A stretch of 64,000 bases of DNA from Ananas comosus (taxonomy: Eukaryota > Streptophyta > Magnoliopsida > Poales > Bromeliaceae), in the NCBI RefSeq assembly GCF_001540865.1, contig NC_033625.1:14669339-14733338 (forward strand). Reading direction: 5' to 3'. Positions within the stretch are counted from its first letter, which is position 1; the number at the start of each line of letters is the position of its first letter. Made by a program: the position numbers and the translations under genes. Below are positions 25,501 through 41,020 of this stretch, piece by piece. The notes beneath the pieces were generated by a model, which was not told the DNA's origin, made no database searches, and worked only from the letters and a program-made list of their open reading frames with translations.

Positions 25501-27507
25501 AAGAGTCCTTTATGGAGCTCATGAAAGGGCAGTTGCTAAAGACCGGCACAGAGCAACAAAGGTAGCTGCGGACAAGGCAGAAGCTCGAGAAAGAGCTGTG
25601 AAAGCTTCTTCCGAAAAGGCTTCTGAAGGAGCCAAAGTGAGGGCCGCAGTTGCAAGAGCAACTGCTGAGGCTTTGGAGAGAGCTGCTCGGAAAGCCGCTC
25701 TAGAAGCAAGACAATGCACAGAGAGATCGATGAGCAGTTCGGGAAATAATCGCGCAAAAGATAATGAAGCACAAGGTCATTTTCGAGCCAATTATATGGA
25801 TATTAATCAAAGGAGTACGCAGCCTGATGTAAGTAGAGAAATAAGAAACACAATTTGGTTCTCTCCATTCTCTCTTTAAACATGCATAAAGAATCTGACC
25901 ATAAATAGTTGCATGATACGCAGGACTCCTCAAAGGATGCGGTGTCTCGTATTGTTAATCAGAGACATTCTCGTTCAAATTATCATGGTAATATATTGTT
26001 CTATAAATTTAGATTCGCCAACTGTCTAACTCTTCCATTTGCTCAATTTTATTCTCATATTATATTTCATTGGAAAATTGGAAGGTTCCGACGGTGCGCC
26101 AGCATTAAGATTTAAAGCAAGGATAGAGAGGCATCAACGGATTGCCGAGCGCGCAGTATGTGTCAAATTCCATATTTGCCTATTCTGCAATTTAGAAAGG
26201 CCATCATTAGAATTTTCTCTTGTAGACCACAGCACGTTGATTATCTGAATTTCAATTTCAGGCAAAAGCTCTCGCAGATAAGAACACACGCGATATGCTT
26301 GCGCAGAGAGAGCAAGAAGAGCGACACGTAAGATATGCTACACAATTAACTTCACATAAGAGATACTAGTTTTTGCATTATATATACCCCTGCAAAATTA
26401 TTTATTTAATGCATAGGTTGCATGCCTTAGTTATTTGCCTTTCCTGAACTTAATTCTAGCTTGTCAGAAAACTTCTGATGATAGATACAAAACCAATTTC
26501 AACCTGTGAATCGGATTACTCTTCAATTTAAGAAAAGGGAACCAAGGAAATTTTGTTAAGGTACAGTTGAAATTTCAGATTTTACAGGGGTATACATATA
26601 TATGTAGGTAAATGATATTTGCTAATTCCTATGTAATATAGATCAGTCATTCCAATAGCGAAAATATTCTCTACCTATTATGGCTGCAGAGGTTAGCAGA
26701 TTCTCTTGATTGTGAGGTCCGTAGGTGGGCAACCGGAAAGGAAGGAAACTTGCGAGCACTGCTGTCCACGCTGCAATACGTAAGCCTATGCATCTGTCGT
26801 CGAACTAATCAGAGATCACGACTATTTTTCTTCGATGTCAAGTTAGTTTTAGATTCTGGCCAAAATTTTAGCAGTTTGACAGTGTTTGCTGCTGAACATT
26901 TTAAACACAAGACTCTCACCTTTCTAGTCTTTTTTTTTTGTTTCCTTTTTCACTCCCCTATGCTCTTTTATCCTTTCATATTCTTTTCTTTTAATGATTC
27001 CACACTGGTGAGATACATTCAGAATTTCATAGTACGCAATGTGACGTGCCTCTTTAGTCGATTAGAGCGCGGCGATACGAACTTGTTTGGATCAGTTTGA
27101 TGACGCAGTTCTTTTGCTGATTTCGACTGCAGATTCTTGGGCCTGACAGTGGGTGGCAGCCAATTTCTCTGACTGACTTGGTAACAGCAGCAGCTCTGAA
27201 AAAAGCCTACAGGAAGGCCACTCTCTGTGTTCATCCTGATAAACTACAGCAGCGGGGCGCGAGCATTCCGCAGAAATATAAATGCGAGAAGGTCTTTGAT
27301 CTCTTAAAGGTGCGGTGCGCGACCAGATTTTACTAATTCATAATACCTCCGTTTCTTCGTATAAAATCATCCAAAATCAAACTCTGTCGACGCTTACCTT
27401 CTGATGCTATTCTACTCGAAAGAAAATAATTATAACACAACAACATATCTTGAATAATTATTGTTTCGCAGGATGCTTGGAACCGGTTTAACTCGGAACA
27501 GAGGTGA
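16141..27507 (+). CDS. Auxilin-like J-domain protein (clathrin uncoating), frame problem in exon 1
   Basis: Eight exons: about 16141-16480, 22822-25828, 25924-25987, 26085-26155, 26262-26327, 26690-26779, 27133-27309 and 27472-27507, with GT/AG borders and matching phases throughout. The N-terminus shows the plant auxilin-like motifs DYAEIFG and DYPEVFGG plus [10 protein letters not shown] long Lys/Glu-rich, mostly disordered middle follows, then an Ala/Arg/Glu coiled coil ([20 protein letters not shown]), [15 protein letters not shown] and a C-terminal J domain with the catalytic HPD in [14 protein letters not shown]. The family recruits Hsc70 to strip clathrin from vesicles. The first exon does not close: the conserved frame has no ATG after a TAG at 16164-16166, whereas the ATG at 16141 is one frame off, so either a base is missing in the GCG-rich run near 16200-16215 or the true start lies in an unseen upstream exon. 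Confidence 0.88.
16481..22821 (+). other. 6.3-kb first intron of the auxilin-like gene
   Basis: Donor GTTCGT at 16481, acceptor TTTACAG at 22815-22821; the codon AGG is split across it. A CT microsatellite lies at 16508-16545. At 16570-17930 there are inverted repeat scraps with AGTCCCTGCACTATCCC and GGGACTAAAATATTGAA ends (MITE-like). Retroelement debris follows at 18200-20230. The remainder (20230-22815) has LTR-like fragments near 21520-21640 and nothing else I can name. Confidence 0.75.
18220..20230 (+). mobile_element. Decayed LTR retrotransposon inside auxilin-like intron 1
   Basis: The sequence CTGGTATCAAAGCTGG at about 18438 differs by one base from the usual initiator-tRNA-Met primer binding site. 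The sequence after it gives gag-like fragments broken by many stops. Segments at about 18285-18390 and 20100-20215 resemble each other (a TTTGATCAA...CAATGAA...CTCTCT series), as the two LTRs of an old element would. Heavily degenerate; boundaries are approximate. Confidence 0.45.
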
Positions 27508-27815
27508 GATGGAGGCTTTTAACCTCAAAAGGATGCGCTTATTTGGAAAGTCATTTATAAATATAAATTATAAATAACATGCATGTTGTAAATATCTTCT
27601 ATAGAAACATATTGTGAACATAAACTTCAAAAAAAAAAAACTTCAAGATAGAGACATATTGTGAATATCTTTATAGAGACCTTTTCTTATATATATTATT
27701 ATATGAAAACTATATGTGAAGCTCATGCGCCAATCAGCAAATGTATGTGTGTAGTGGGTTACTACTAATTTAACATCTCAATGAAAAACTGGACCGCTGA
27801 GGAGCGCGCGCGCGC

Positions 27816-27816
<1 letters not shown>
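27508..27816. other. 3' flank of the auxilin-like gene
   Basis: AT-rich sequence after the stop; probably 3' UTR and spacer. A GC-alternating run (GCGCGCGCGCG) lies at about 27805-27816 just before the TA tract. Confidence 0.4.
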
Positions 27817-27891
<75 letters not shown>

Positions 27892-28086
27892 GAGCTAAAA
27901 AATACTGGAGCTCAACGCATTTGTGATTTTTTAGTCGTCGGATTGTCTCAAGATTTGTACAATACTAGTAAAAAGACTTAGCGAAATAAATCGTTAACAG
28001 TAGTATTGTACGAATTTACGGTAATCCAATAGCTAAAAATATTACAAGCACGCTAAGCTCTTATGCTTTTAAAAGCAGAAGAGCTC

Positions 28087-28144
<58 letters not shown>

Positions 28145-28146
28145 GT
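27817..28146. mobile_element. Symmetric hairpin element flanked by TA and GA/CT microsatellites
   Basis: Order: TA repeat, GA repeat, GTTGAGCT, core, AGCTCAAC, CT repeat, TA repeat. The 200-base core (27889-28090) folds on itself, with TTGTACAATACT on the left matched by AGTATTGTAC on the right and ATTTTTTAGTCG by the inverse of CAATAGCTAAAAAT. No coding capacity. Confidence 0.8.
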
Positions 28147-28512
28147 TTGAAGTGTGTGTATATATGTATACATGCATATTACTGTATATAGCCCCTCTGG
28201 GTTATGGAACACGAGCACCAAATTTAAGACCCCGAACATAGTGTTCTGCATGCGCACGAATTATAACTTTTGAGAATTGAGATTCACAACACACTACAAG
28301 GTCATTGTTGTCACGCTAAGTAGAAATATAAGCTAAGAAATATCAAGGCAAACTATGGAAATGGATAAATTTCGGCAAGTACTGCAGTCCATAGACCAAG
28401 GTCGCCAGACCAAAAAGACTGGAAGACTTGCTATGGCTAAATTACAAAAATACCCACTTGCGCTTTAGCACGTATCAATTACTTTCACGTTTTAAAGATT
28501 TACATAAATTAC

Positions 28513-28671
28513 CGACTGTCCTCAGAGCAAGTGGTAAAAGACTTGATGGTTGGTACTCGAGACCCAAGTTCGAATCCTAGTTGATTCATATTTTTAGCTA
28601 AATTTATTTCTAAATAAAATAAACGAAACGAGTAGCATACTACCTCTCTCTCAAAAAAAAAAAAAAAAAAA
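28513..28671 (+). mobile_element. tRNA-derived SINE with A tail and target duplications
   Basis: An A-box-like segment (CTCAGAGCAAGTGGTAAAAG) and a B-box (AAGTTCGAATCCTAG) lie the right distance apart for a Pol III promoter, followed by a short body and a pure A tail of about 22 bases. The flanks repeat: AAAGATTTACATAAATTACC before and AAAGATTTACGTGAATTATC after, an imperfect target-site duplication of about 19 bases. Typical of a plant SINE insertion. Confidence 0.85.
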
Positions 28672-28883
28672 AAAGATTTACGTGAATTATCCCTTGCGTT
28701 AGTTTAAAAATTCGATATAATTATTAAGTTCAACTTCTTAGTCATAATTAATGTGTAGAATCACATAAATTCAGTAAAATTATCAATAAACTATATATTT
28801 TGATGGAATTAGCAAAACAATATATATTTTTTTGTATCTAATTTGTTATCTATTTCCTGAATTGCAAATTAGATATATCAAAG

Positions 28884-29433
28884 ACCTGGCAACCGGGCGG
28901 GTTGGGCAACCCGCGGGGTACTTAGGCACGAATTAAATTTACCTGCAAATTTTTGAGTAGTCAATATCTTTACCCATACCCACCTGCAGGTGGGCGGGTC
29001 GGTATGCGGGTTACCCGCAAATTTTTTTTTTTCGTTCTTATATTTTTTAAATGCAAAACACATATATATAAGTTTTAAAAGCGTAATATAACGCATTGTT
29101 TAAAATACCATAACATATAATAGAAATATTTAAAATCTTAAAGCAAAAATATTTCATAATATAAAAGACAAGCAATAAGAAATTAGGATTATAATTTTTA
29201 AGATGAGTAAATAAAAAGTATATATTAATTAAGAAAATATATTTTATAACTAAAAAATATATGTGCGGGTATCCATAGATACCCGCGGATTATCCAAAAT
29301 GCCTACTGCTTAATGGATACCCATCCGTTTTACCCGTAATTTTTTGGGTTGAAAAAGTTGGTATCCATACCCGCAAATTTGTGGGTAACCCACGGGCACC
29401 CGCGGGTTTGAGTCAAGATTGCCGAGTCTACTT
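28884..29433. mobile_element. hAT-like MITE rich in ACCCGCGGGT
   Basis: Left end GACCTGGCAACCGGGCGGGT, right end inverse GACTCGGCAATCTTGACTC. Subterminal CCCGCGGG/ACCCGCAAATTT motifs are repeated in both orientations around an AT-rich middle. This is the usual look of non-autonomous plant hAT elements. No clean 8-bp target duplication was found. Confidence 0.55.
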
Positions 29434-30116
29434 CATATATGTGTAGATATGAAACACTGTTACATACACACTCATGTCAGTAAAATTCGCCGATTATCCA
29501 AATCTTTTGGACCCATTTGAAACAATAGCAAAGTTCAGAAGAATAATTGACACAATTTTTAATGCGTGGGTGTAAATAAGATATGGCCTAAAAGTCTAAG
29601 GAGAACTTTTGTAATTAAGCCCTAAAGTTTCAATATGATCTACAACCTCTAGCTAGCTTAGGCATGGAAAATTTATAAATTTCGATAATCTAACTTTCAG
29701 GCATTGAAATAGTAGCAAGAATTGCGACTTGGATTTATCTAAGCCATCTAAGTTCCAGTTTTTGGCTCACAGAATTAGAACCTGAGTTCCTGGCTCTAGT
29801 AATATCACCACCCAATAAAAAGCAAGGCAACAAAATGAGGAGATATTATATGATGAGATATATGCTTAAGAACCTCTCTATCAATATCACCAACCCAAAA
29901 TACTGATTACTGAACAACATGAAGAAAGCGAGAAATAGAAGCTCTACCAAAATGTCTCTTCAAGAGAACTAAACATACCGATTACTACATTACACCGATT
30001 CTAATATGCATGTCCTGACGAGGAAATGAAATAAAGCAGAGCAACGGGGCAAAGAAAAATACCACGGCATTTTATTTTCTTGTTCTTTCCTCGTTTTTCT
30101 TTTTTTTTTTTTTTCT
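29434..30116. other. Spacer between convergent genes
   Basis: Contains the 3' flank and probable 3' UTR of the minus-strand OTC gene; the run of T at 30098-30114 is just after its stop codon in transcript sense. No other gene seen. Confidence 0.4.
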
Positions 30117-34798
<4,682 letters not shown>

Positions 34799-34842
34799 TG
34801 TGAGAACGCCTTGTAAGAGTGGTGGAGCTAGAGTGTTGAATC

Positions 34843-34850
34843 CTTTTATA
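34843..34850 (-). promoter_or_regulatory. TATA box of OTC
   Basis: TATAAAAG on the minus strand, 45-52 bases upstream of the start codon at 34798. With normal TATA-to-start spacing the leader would be only about 20 bases, so no alternative upstream start codon is likely; this supports the ATG at 34798 as the start and sharpens the frame break downstream. Confidence 0.65.
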
Positions 34851-35028
34851 GTGGGCTAAATTGCACGATAGTCCCTGAACTAGTGAAATTGGACTCAAAT
34901 TTTACTTTGCTCCTCGAACTTTTTGATTTTGACTCTTAAGGCCCCTTTAGTATAGAACAGTACTAATGCTATCTGGCCACATACTTCTACGTTTCCGAGC
35001 TCGTTTGCGATCTAGAGAATATATATTT

Positions 35029-35655
35029 TTTTGCTAAATTACAGAAAACTCTCTGTCAAAACATAATTTTTTACTTTCCTCTTCTGTTATTTAAAAACCT
35101 ACACATTGCTCCTTTGTAAAATAAAAAATGTGCACTTCGCCTCCTACCGTTAATAATCCGTTAGGGTTCCGTTATAAAATATTTTTTTATATCCAAAATA
35201 CCCCTCCGCCCTCTTTCCTGTTGCTCCGCCTTTCTCCGCCTCGCCGCCTCGCCCTTCTCCACTGTCTTGCCCTCGCCCACATCCCCGTCCGCGCCCGCAA
35301 ATACCCCTTCGCCCTCCTCCGCTAGCTCGCCTTCGCCCTCGTTGTCGTTACCCACCTCTCCATCCACCCCCACCTCGATTTTCATCCCACTGTCGCCAAA
35401 ATCAAGGGGCGGCGAGGGTGCAGGAGGAAGATGAGGCGTGAACCGCGAAGAAACCGCGGCCGATCGAGGCAGCTGTTGAGAAAGATGAGGGAGAAGACAA
35501 AAATGGTGAGAGGCAAAATAGTCATTTTATTATCACAGTACACACCGTACCTCTCTGTAAATATTTTTTATTTTACAAAGGGGCAAAGTCTAGGTTTTTA
35601 AATGACGGGGGAAGTAAAAAATCAAATTTTGACATAAAAAATTTATATAATTTAG
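35029..35655. mobile_element. Inverted-repeat element with GC-rich core
   Basis: About 90 bases at the left (TTTACTTTCCTCTTCTGTTA, TTTAAAAACCTACACATTGC, CCTTTGTAAAATAAAAAATG) recur inverted at the right (CATTTAAAAACCTAGACTTT, CCCTTTGTAAAATAAAAAAT when reversed). The core (about 35195-35500) is GC-rich, with CGCC/TCGCC-rich sequence and open frames on both strands, unlike the AT-rich arms. No recognised protein. Confidence 0.65.
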
Positions 35656-36700
35656 CCATTTTTTTATAGAAAATTTTTTGTTATCACTCTCTTACGTGCA
35701 CTTTCGCACGTAATCGATCTCTTCACAATCACAAATAAAGTCAAAAGACTCTGAACTGCTACTCAAATTTTATTTATCCAAAACTTTCAATAGTCTTTTA
35801 TTTTAATATACTAAAAATTATTACTTGTTCCTAGTTTATTATTTTATACTGTGTCATGAATTTGTTGTGCTTCAACCAAATTATAAATCAATTCATGGTA
35901 GAGATTAAATGTGATAAAAAAAATAGTTGATAAATGTACGGTACAAAAAAGGACAGATGGATGTTAATTTTATGCATGCGGTTCTGTATGGTTAAGATTT
36001 TAAGTATAGGGTGTAATATGATCGCACTAGTGTATACGATTGATTCGATTTGATTGGATTGGATCACCTTAACGGATCGTAGCGGCTTGACCCGTAATAA
36101 ACCAACCTTTCACCAACTCTACTCTATGCTCCATTAGGGGCAAGAGTGTAATGTTGGTCGTGCTAGCTATATTTTTTCGATCCGAAATTGGCCGAGATCA
36201 GTCCACCGCAATATATTTCAAATGTACGCTATGCTGAACCGGATCGGGACAGGTCGTGTCAATCCGAGCTTTGTACCAAACACTTTCTTTTAATTTTTTG
36301 AAATTATATAAAATAAAATTCATTCATAACTTTACTTTTTTAAAATATAAAAAACAAAGAACAAAATTTTTTTATTCTTTCGTGTGTCAGTGTTGAACAA
36401 GTAATAATAGAATTTTTTTTTTTTTTACTAAAACTGCGATTTAATTGAAAGCCACTTTCAATCTAAAAATTAGCATAATCGATAGTGAATATAAAATAAT
36501 AAAATAAGAGACTATGATAATTTACAATTTTTAAAATTAAAAAGTATTCTAAATAAAGATTCTGATTATTCTATGCTTCATAATCACGGTACAAAAGCCT
36601 CACAACAAAAAAAAAAAAGAAAAAGAAAATAAAGAACAAAAAAAAAAGTAGTTGACTTTGGCAGTGATTGAATACAAAAGCGATTGTATAAGTAATACAA
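35656..36700. other. AT-rich intergenic DNA
   Basis: No gene or clear repeat boundary. It sits between the OTC gene and the next gene, which are divergently transcribed. Confidence 0.35.
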
Positions 36701-36706
36701 CCACTA

Positions 36707-36986
36707 CACGTGCTTTGTTTTCTCGTGCCCTTAGCCTCCAACGCGGGAAGGTTTGAAAAAGTCAACCTGAGTAGCTTATTTGAAATTTCAAAATTTTTAA
36801 TTCGTGTAGCCAATCATGTGCTTCCACGTGCGCACAGCAAAGTGAGGGTCGTATTAAACTTGTACGCGGTGGGATCCACCGGAGCCAAAGGTACGATGAC
36901 AAGGTGAAACATGCGCGCGCCTTTTTTGATCCGCTGAAGCATTTAGAACACCAAACACCAGATATTAACTGCGTATGACACGTGTC
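36707..36986 (+). promoter_or_regulatory. Cluster of three G-box (CACGTG) motifs
   Basis: CACGTG occurs at 36707-36712, 36825-36830 and inside the palindrome GACACGTGTC at 36977-36986, with CACACGTAG a little further on. G-boxes and ABRE-like ACGT cores bind bZIP and bHLH factors (light, abscisic acid). The cluster is 0.3-0.6 kb upstream of the apparent leader of the 37777 gene. Confidence 0.5.
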
Positions 36987-37319
36987 AAATTTTCAGTGGA
37001 GATTTATGGAATACGGTGTTTGGAGGGTCCACGCTCCACACGTAGACGATCCTGTGTTGTTGGAAACGTAGCGGGAACGGGGCGAGGAGGTTCGAGAGAG
37101 AACTTGGGCCACAAGAGATGAAAAATTATCCCCTAGACCAAGTCCACGTCTTCATCTGTAGACCTTGATTCCATTTCCGTTCATTTTTCAAAACTTCCAA
37201 TCCCGACCGTTCATTTTATTATGACGTGGTACACACTGTAATCTCAGTTTTTTTTCCATTTTATTTGGTCGTAATATTTAATTAAATAAAATTTTGAAAA
37301 AATGTCAAAAAATATCGGA

Positions 37320-37344
37320 AGGGCACCAGCTAGGGTTTCGACGA

Positions 37345-37376
<32 letters not shown>

Positions 37377-37776
37377 AATCGAGAAAGGTAAATCGCCATT
37401 TCCCCTCTCTCTCGCTCTCGATCGATCGAAATTTCTAAATTTAGGGCGAAAGATCCAGCTAGGGTTTCGACACCAGGTCATCTTCGTCCCCGATCCGAGC
37501 TGTTCCATCTCGATCTCTAGGGTTTGTTCCCAACAACAGCTTATAAATCGCCTCCGCTCCTTCGATTTCACCTGAGTTCGAAAAACCTAGGGTTTTTATT
37601 TTTTGTCGATTTGTGGGAGATATTTGATGCTAGGGTCCAGTGTGAGGTGAGGGATATTCTTGCGGTGGGTCTATTCTGATCGAATTTGTGTGATGCAGGT
37701 GTTGTTTGCGTAGAAAGGTGCGATTTTTTGATGTGTTGAAGGGTCGGGAAGGGTTGAATTGGTGCTTTGATCGCCC
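37320..37776 (+). promoter_or_regulatory. 5' leader with four telo-boxes
   Basis: TAGGGTTT occurs at 37331, 37460, 37518 and 37588. The first two are within a repeated CCAGCTAGGGTTTCGAC. CT tracts and possible leader-intron sites (GAAAG/GTAAATCG near 37387, TGATGCAG near 37699) are present. Transcript structure is inferred. Confidence 0.45.
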
Positions 37777-40700
37777 ATGCCGACCTTTACGGCGATCGCC
37801 CTGGATCGCCTTCTCGAGCCGGGGTCGCGGAACGCCTCCGCGAAGCCGCCTCCGGCTCCGCCGCCGCCCGCGAGGGCGGAGAGGCTGGTGCCGATCTCGT
37901 CCTCGGCGAGGAAGGTGATACCGAAGCGGCACGTATCGCCGACGCTCTACGCCACGCCGGAGAGCACTCCGCTCCCCGACTCCCCCTCCTCGGCCTCCTC
38001 ATTCCCGCCTCCGTCGCCCTACATCATCAATCACAAGCGCCGTGGGCCGCGGCTCCTCAAGAGCTTGTCCCAGAGTGATGTCGGCAACATCGGTGCCCCG
38101 CCGCAGCTGCTGCCGCCGCTGCCACTGCCGCTGCCGCTGCAGCCGGAGCAGAAGCTCGAGGTGGTAAATGGAAACGGAGCGGAAGAGAAGTCCAATGGAT
38201 ATCGGCACGAAGAGAAGGCTCGAAGAGACGATGAACAAGCCAAGGATCCAAGCTCGAGTGATGGGATTAGGGGAGATGAGGATTCGACGAAGGTTGTTGA
38301 TGTTGATGTAGAGAAAGAAGGGGAGAGCGAAGATTTCTTCGATTTGCAGGACTCGATGAGTACAGTTAGTAATTCGGAGAATGATGATGGAAATGGAGCC
38401 GACCGTTCACCGAAGCCGACCACACCTATTGGGGAATTCTACGATGCATTCGAAGGTATTGATTTTCGGGGCAGTAGATATTCTTCTCAATCTTAACTTG
38501 TTGTGCTCTAGTGTTTAATAATTTTTAAGAATTTGAAGGATTATTATTGCATTTAACATAATATGGTTTATTCTGGTAGATTCATCCATTCCAATCGATC
38601 ATAATTCTTTTTCTTTTTTTTTCTGACACTTAATTTATGTATGTCTCTATACATTAATTGACAGCAAAGAAGTCACAGAGGGAACACTTCGGTTGTTGCT
38701 TGATTAATTTCTCAAATTAGAAAAGTGCTGTGGCATTGATCATGTGAGCTATAATTATATTCACATGTTTGCAATATAATTATATGCATAAACTCTAATT
38801 TCCAAAATGTATTGCTGTTTGTCGTAACCATTCCGAGTTTTTTTTTAATCATTTTTTATTCAGAGGGTGGTTGGAGTGATTTTTTAAGATATTTGCTGAA
38901 CTAGACTCTTCTTACTGAAAAGTTCCTAAAGGTCTCTATCAAAGGAAATCATAGTGCATTGAAAGAAACGAGACAAGTTTGGGTTTTTGTTTTTGACCCC
39001 TTGCAAAATTTTTTTAGAAAATAACTCGTACTCTCGATTTTGCAGAACGTATGATATTAAGAAATCTGTTAGAACTTAAAAAAAAAAGAAACTAAAAATG
39101 TGGGAACAAAGTTAAATCTATTTAGATATCATCATAATCTATTGATTTTTTTTAGAAAGTGTGAAATTTTTTTTGAATCTTTTAGGTATCGCAGTGACTC
39201 CAATTTTGTGGAAATTGTGTAAACCAAGGAAAGACCTATTTAGGAGGTATACCTTCTGATGAGGCCAGAATCCCTGGAAAATCTTTTGTTGAAGGATTGA
39301 TTGCATAATTTTCTGTTCTCGAACATCAGATTCTGACTGCGCCATGAATATTGGACAAAGCACTGCACAATATCATTGTAGATGTATTGCTTTCTAAGTA
39401 GTTAGACTATTATGCGATTTTATCTTCCTGTTTTTTTTAAATTATCCTAAAGCAGATTTTTTATTGTCCCAAACTGCAAGTTGGCTCACTTTTGACGTTT
39501 CCTTAAATGTAGAGATTTCTAGTGACGGATCTGCACGCCCTTCTTATCGAAATATCGAGAACGAGCTGAGTCAAATGAGATTGAATATACTAATGGAAAT
39601 TGAGAGGAGGAAGCAAGCAGAAGAAGCACTTGAGAACTTACAAAGCCAGTGGGAGAAGCTCAGCCGCCAACTCTCACTCGTGGGTTTAAGGCTTCCAGCT
39701 CCTCCATCTATAGCAGAAAAGGGTGACCAAACAGGTATCAATCCAGCGGAGGATCTGTGCCAGCAAATCACTATTTCCCGGTTTGTGGCTTCTGCTGTTG
39801 GAAGGGGATGTTCTCGTGCAGAGGTTGAAGCAGAGATGGAGCCTCATATTCAATTGAAGAACTTTGAAATTGCGAGGTTGTGGGATCGGCTCCAGTTTTA
39901 TGAAGCTGCAAACAGGGAGATGTCTCAAAGGAACCAAGAAGCTGTTGGTAAGAGTTTTAAACTTGTTTTCTGTCTGACCATGCTGGAGCTTCTCTAGAAG
40001 GCTGTTTTGAGTGGAGCCTTTGAAGAAGCACTAAATGCTTTTTCATGAAAATCATCCGAACAGTTTATAGCTGCAGCAAAAGTAAGAGCTTCAAATTGAA
40101 GCATTTGCTTTTGGGGCTAAGAAGCTCATTTCAGTTTGTTAAATGGCTTTGTTCTTGTGTCATTTTTTATAAGAAATAGTTGCTTATGTTTGATTTTTGC
40201 TATAATTGTGCACATAGAAATTGCTAATATACCGAGCCAAATGTACCCTTGATCCCGAAGGTCAAGTGTCTGATCAAATCATTGTTATGCGCTTTGTCAT
40301 TACTAAGTAGGTTTTATTTTTTCTCTGGTTCTTTTCTTTGGAGTCGCAATTCTTTTGGACAGACGATATCATCTTAATTAAGATTTTGGTATGTATGGTT
40401 GTCTTTTTGTGATCATTAATTAAAGAATTTGAAAATTTTTGTTTAAACACAGCCAAGTAGAATTAGTTTTTCATATTTTATCATCGGGGTATTTTGTCTA
40501 GTTTTGAACCTGTCGCACTTTTCAAAATTTATGTTTATAGGCCTTTTAAACATTGTAGATCACTTCCAGCAGTTTATAATTTGATTTTAGGCTTTTCAGC
40601 TTCGATTTCACACTTTTTACGAAAGTGTGTACTTTACACTCATGTCATTTGATCCCTGAAAAGCGTGTAATTTACGCTCATGTCATTTGGTCTCTATTCT

Positions 40701-41020
40701 CGATCCATATTCATAGTATATTACCCGTAATTTAGATAGGGTTAATGACTTCAACAATTGAAACCAATACGAGAAAGAAGCGCTGATTTTTTTCGTTATT
40801 TTCTCATACTATTTTCCGTTTCTGTTCTTCTGCGAGTGCAGAAATGGCACGGCAGCAGCGGCATAGGCGGAAGAGGAAGCAGAAGTGGTTCTGGGGCTCC
40901 ATCGGCCTCGCCGTCACCCTCGGCACTGCGGCCATTGCCTGGTCGTATCTCCCTGCTTCAAGACCCGAGCCTAACGACGGAGATGATAACACAGCCACCA
41001 TGAACACCGGTCGCGACTAG
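37777..41020 (+). CDS. Plant protein of unknown function, coiled coil plus C-terminal membrane anchor
   Basis: Three coding exons, 37777-38455, 39513-39947 and 40842-41020, with clean borders and phases, giving 430 residues. The N-terminus (MPTFTAIALDRLLEPGSRNA) is followed by Pro/Ser-rich and acidic low-complexity sequence containing SPTLYATPESTPLPDSPSSA, YIINHKRRGPRLLKSLSQSD, EDFFDLQDSMS and PIGEFYDAFE. Exon 2 gives a charged coiled coil (LSQMRLNILMEIERRKQAEE), then FEIARLWDRLQFYEAANREM. Exon 3 is very basic (RQQRHRRKRKQK) and leads into one hydrophobic segment (about residues 387-408) with a short polar tail, the pattern of a tail-anchored protein. I recognise it as a conserved uncharacterised plant family, not by function. 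Confidence 0.9.

Noticed and set aside
23431..25933. Several long minus-strand frames under auxilin-like exon 2
   Set aside because: Mirror frames of a Lys/Glu-rich coding exon; translations are Phe/Ser/Leu-rich shadows.
28513..28600. tRNA gene
   Set aside because: A- and B-box are present but the cloverleaf is not, and an A tail with target duplications shows a SINE.
37630..38423. Minus-strand frames opposite the 37777 gene
   Set aside because: Low-complexity antisense translations; the plus-strand model has proper splicing and conserved blocks.
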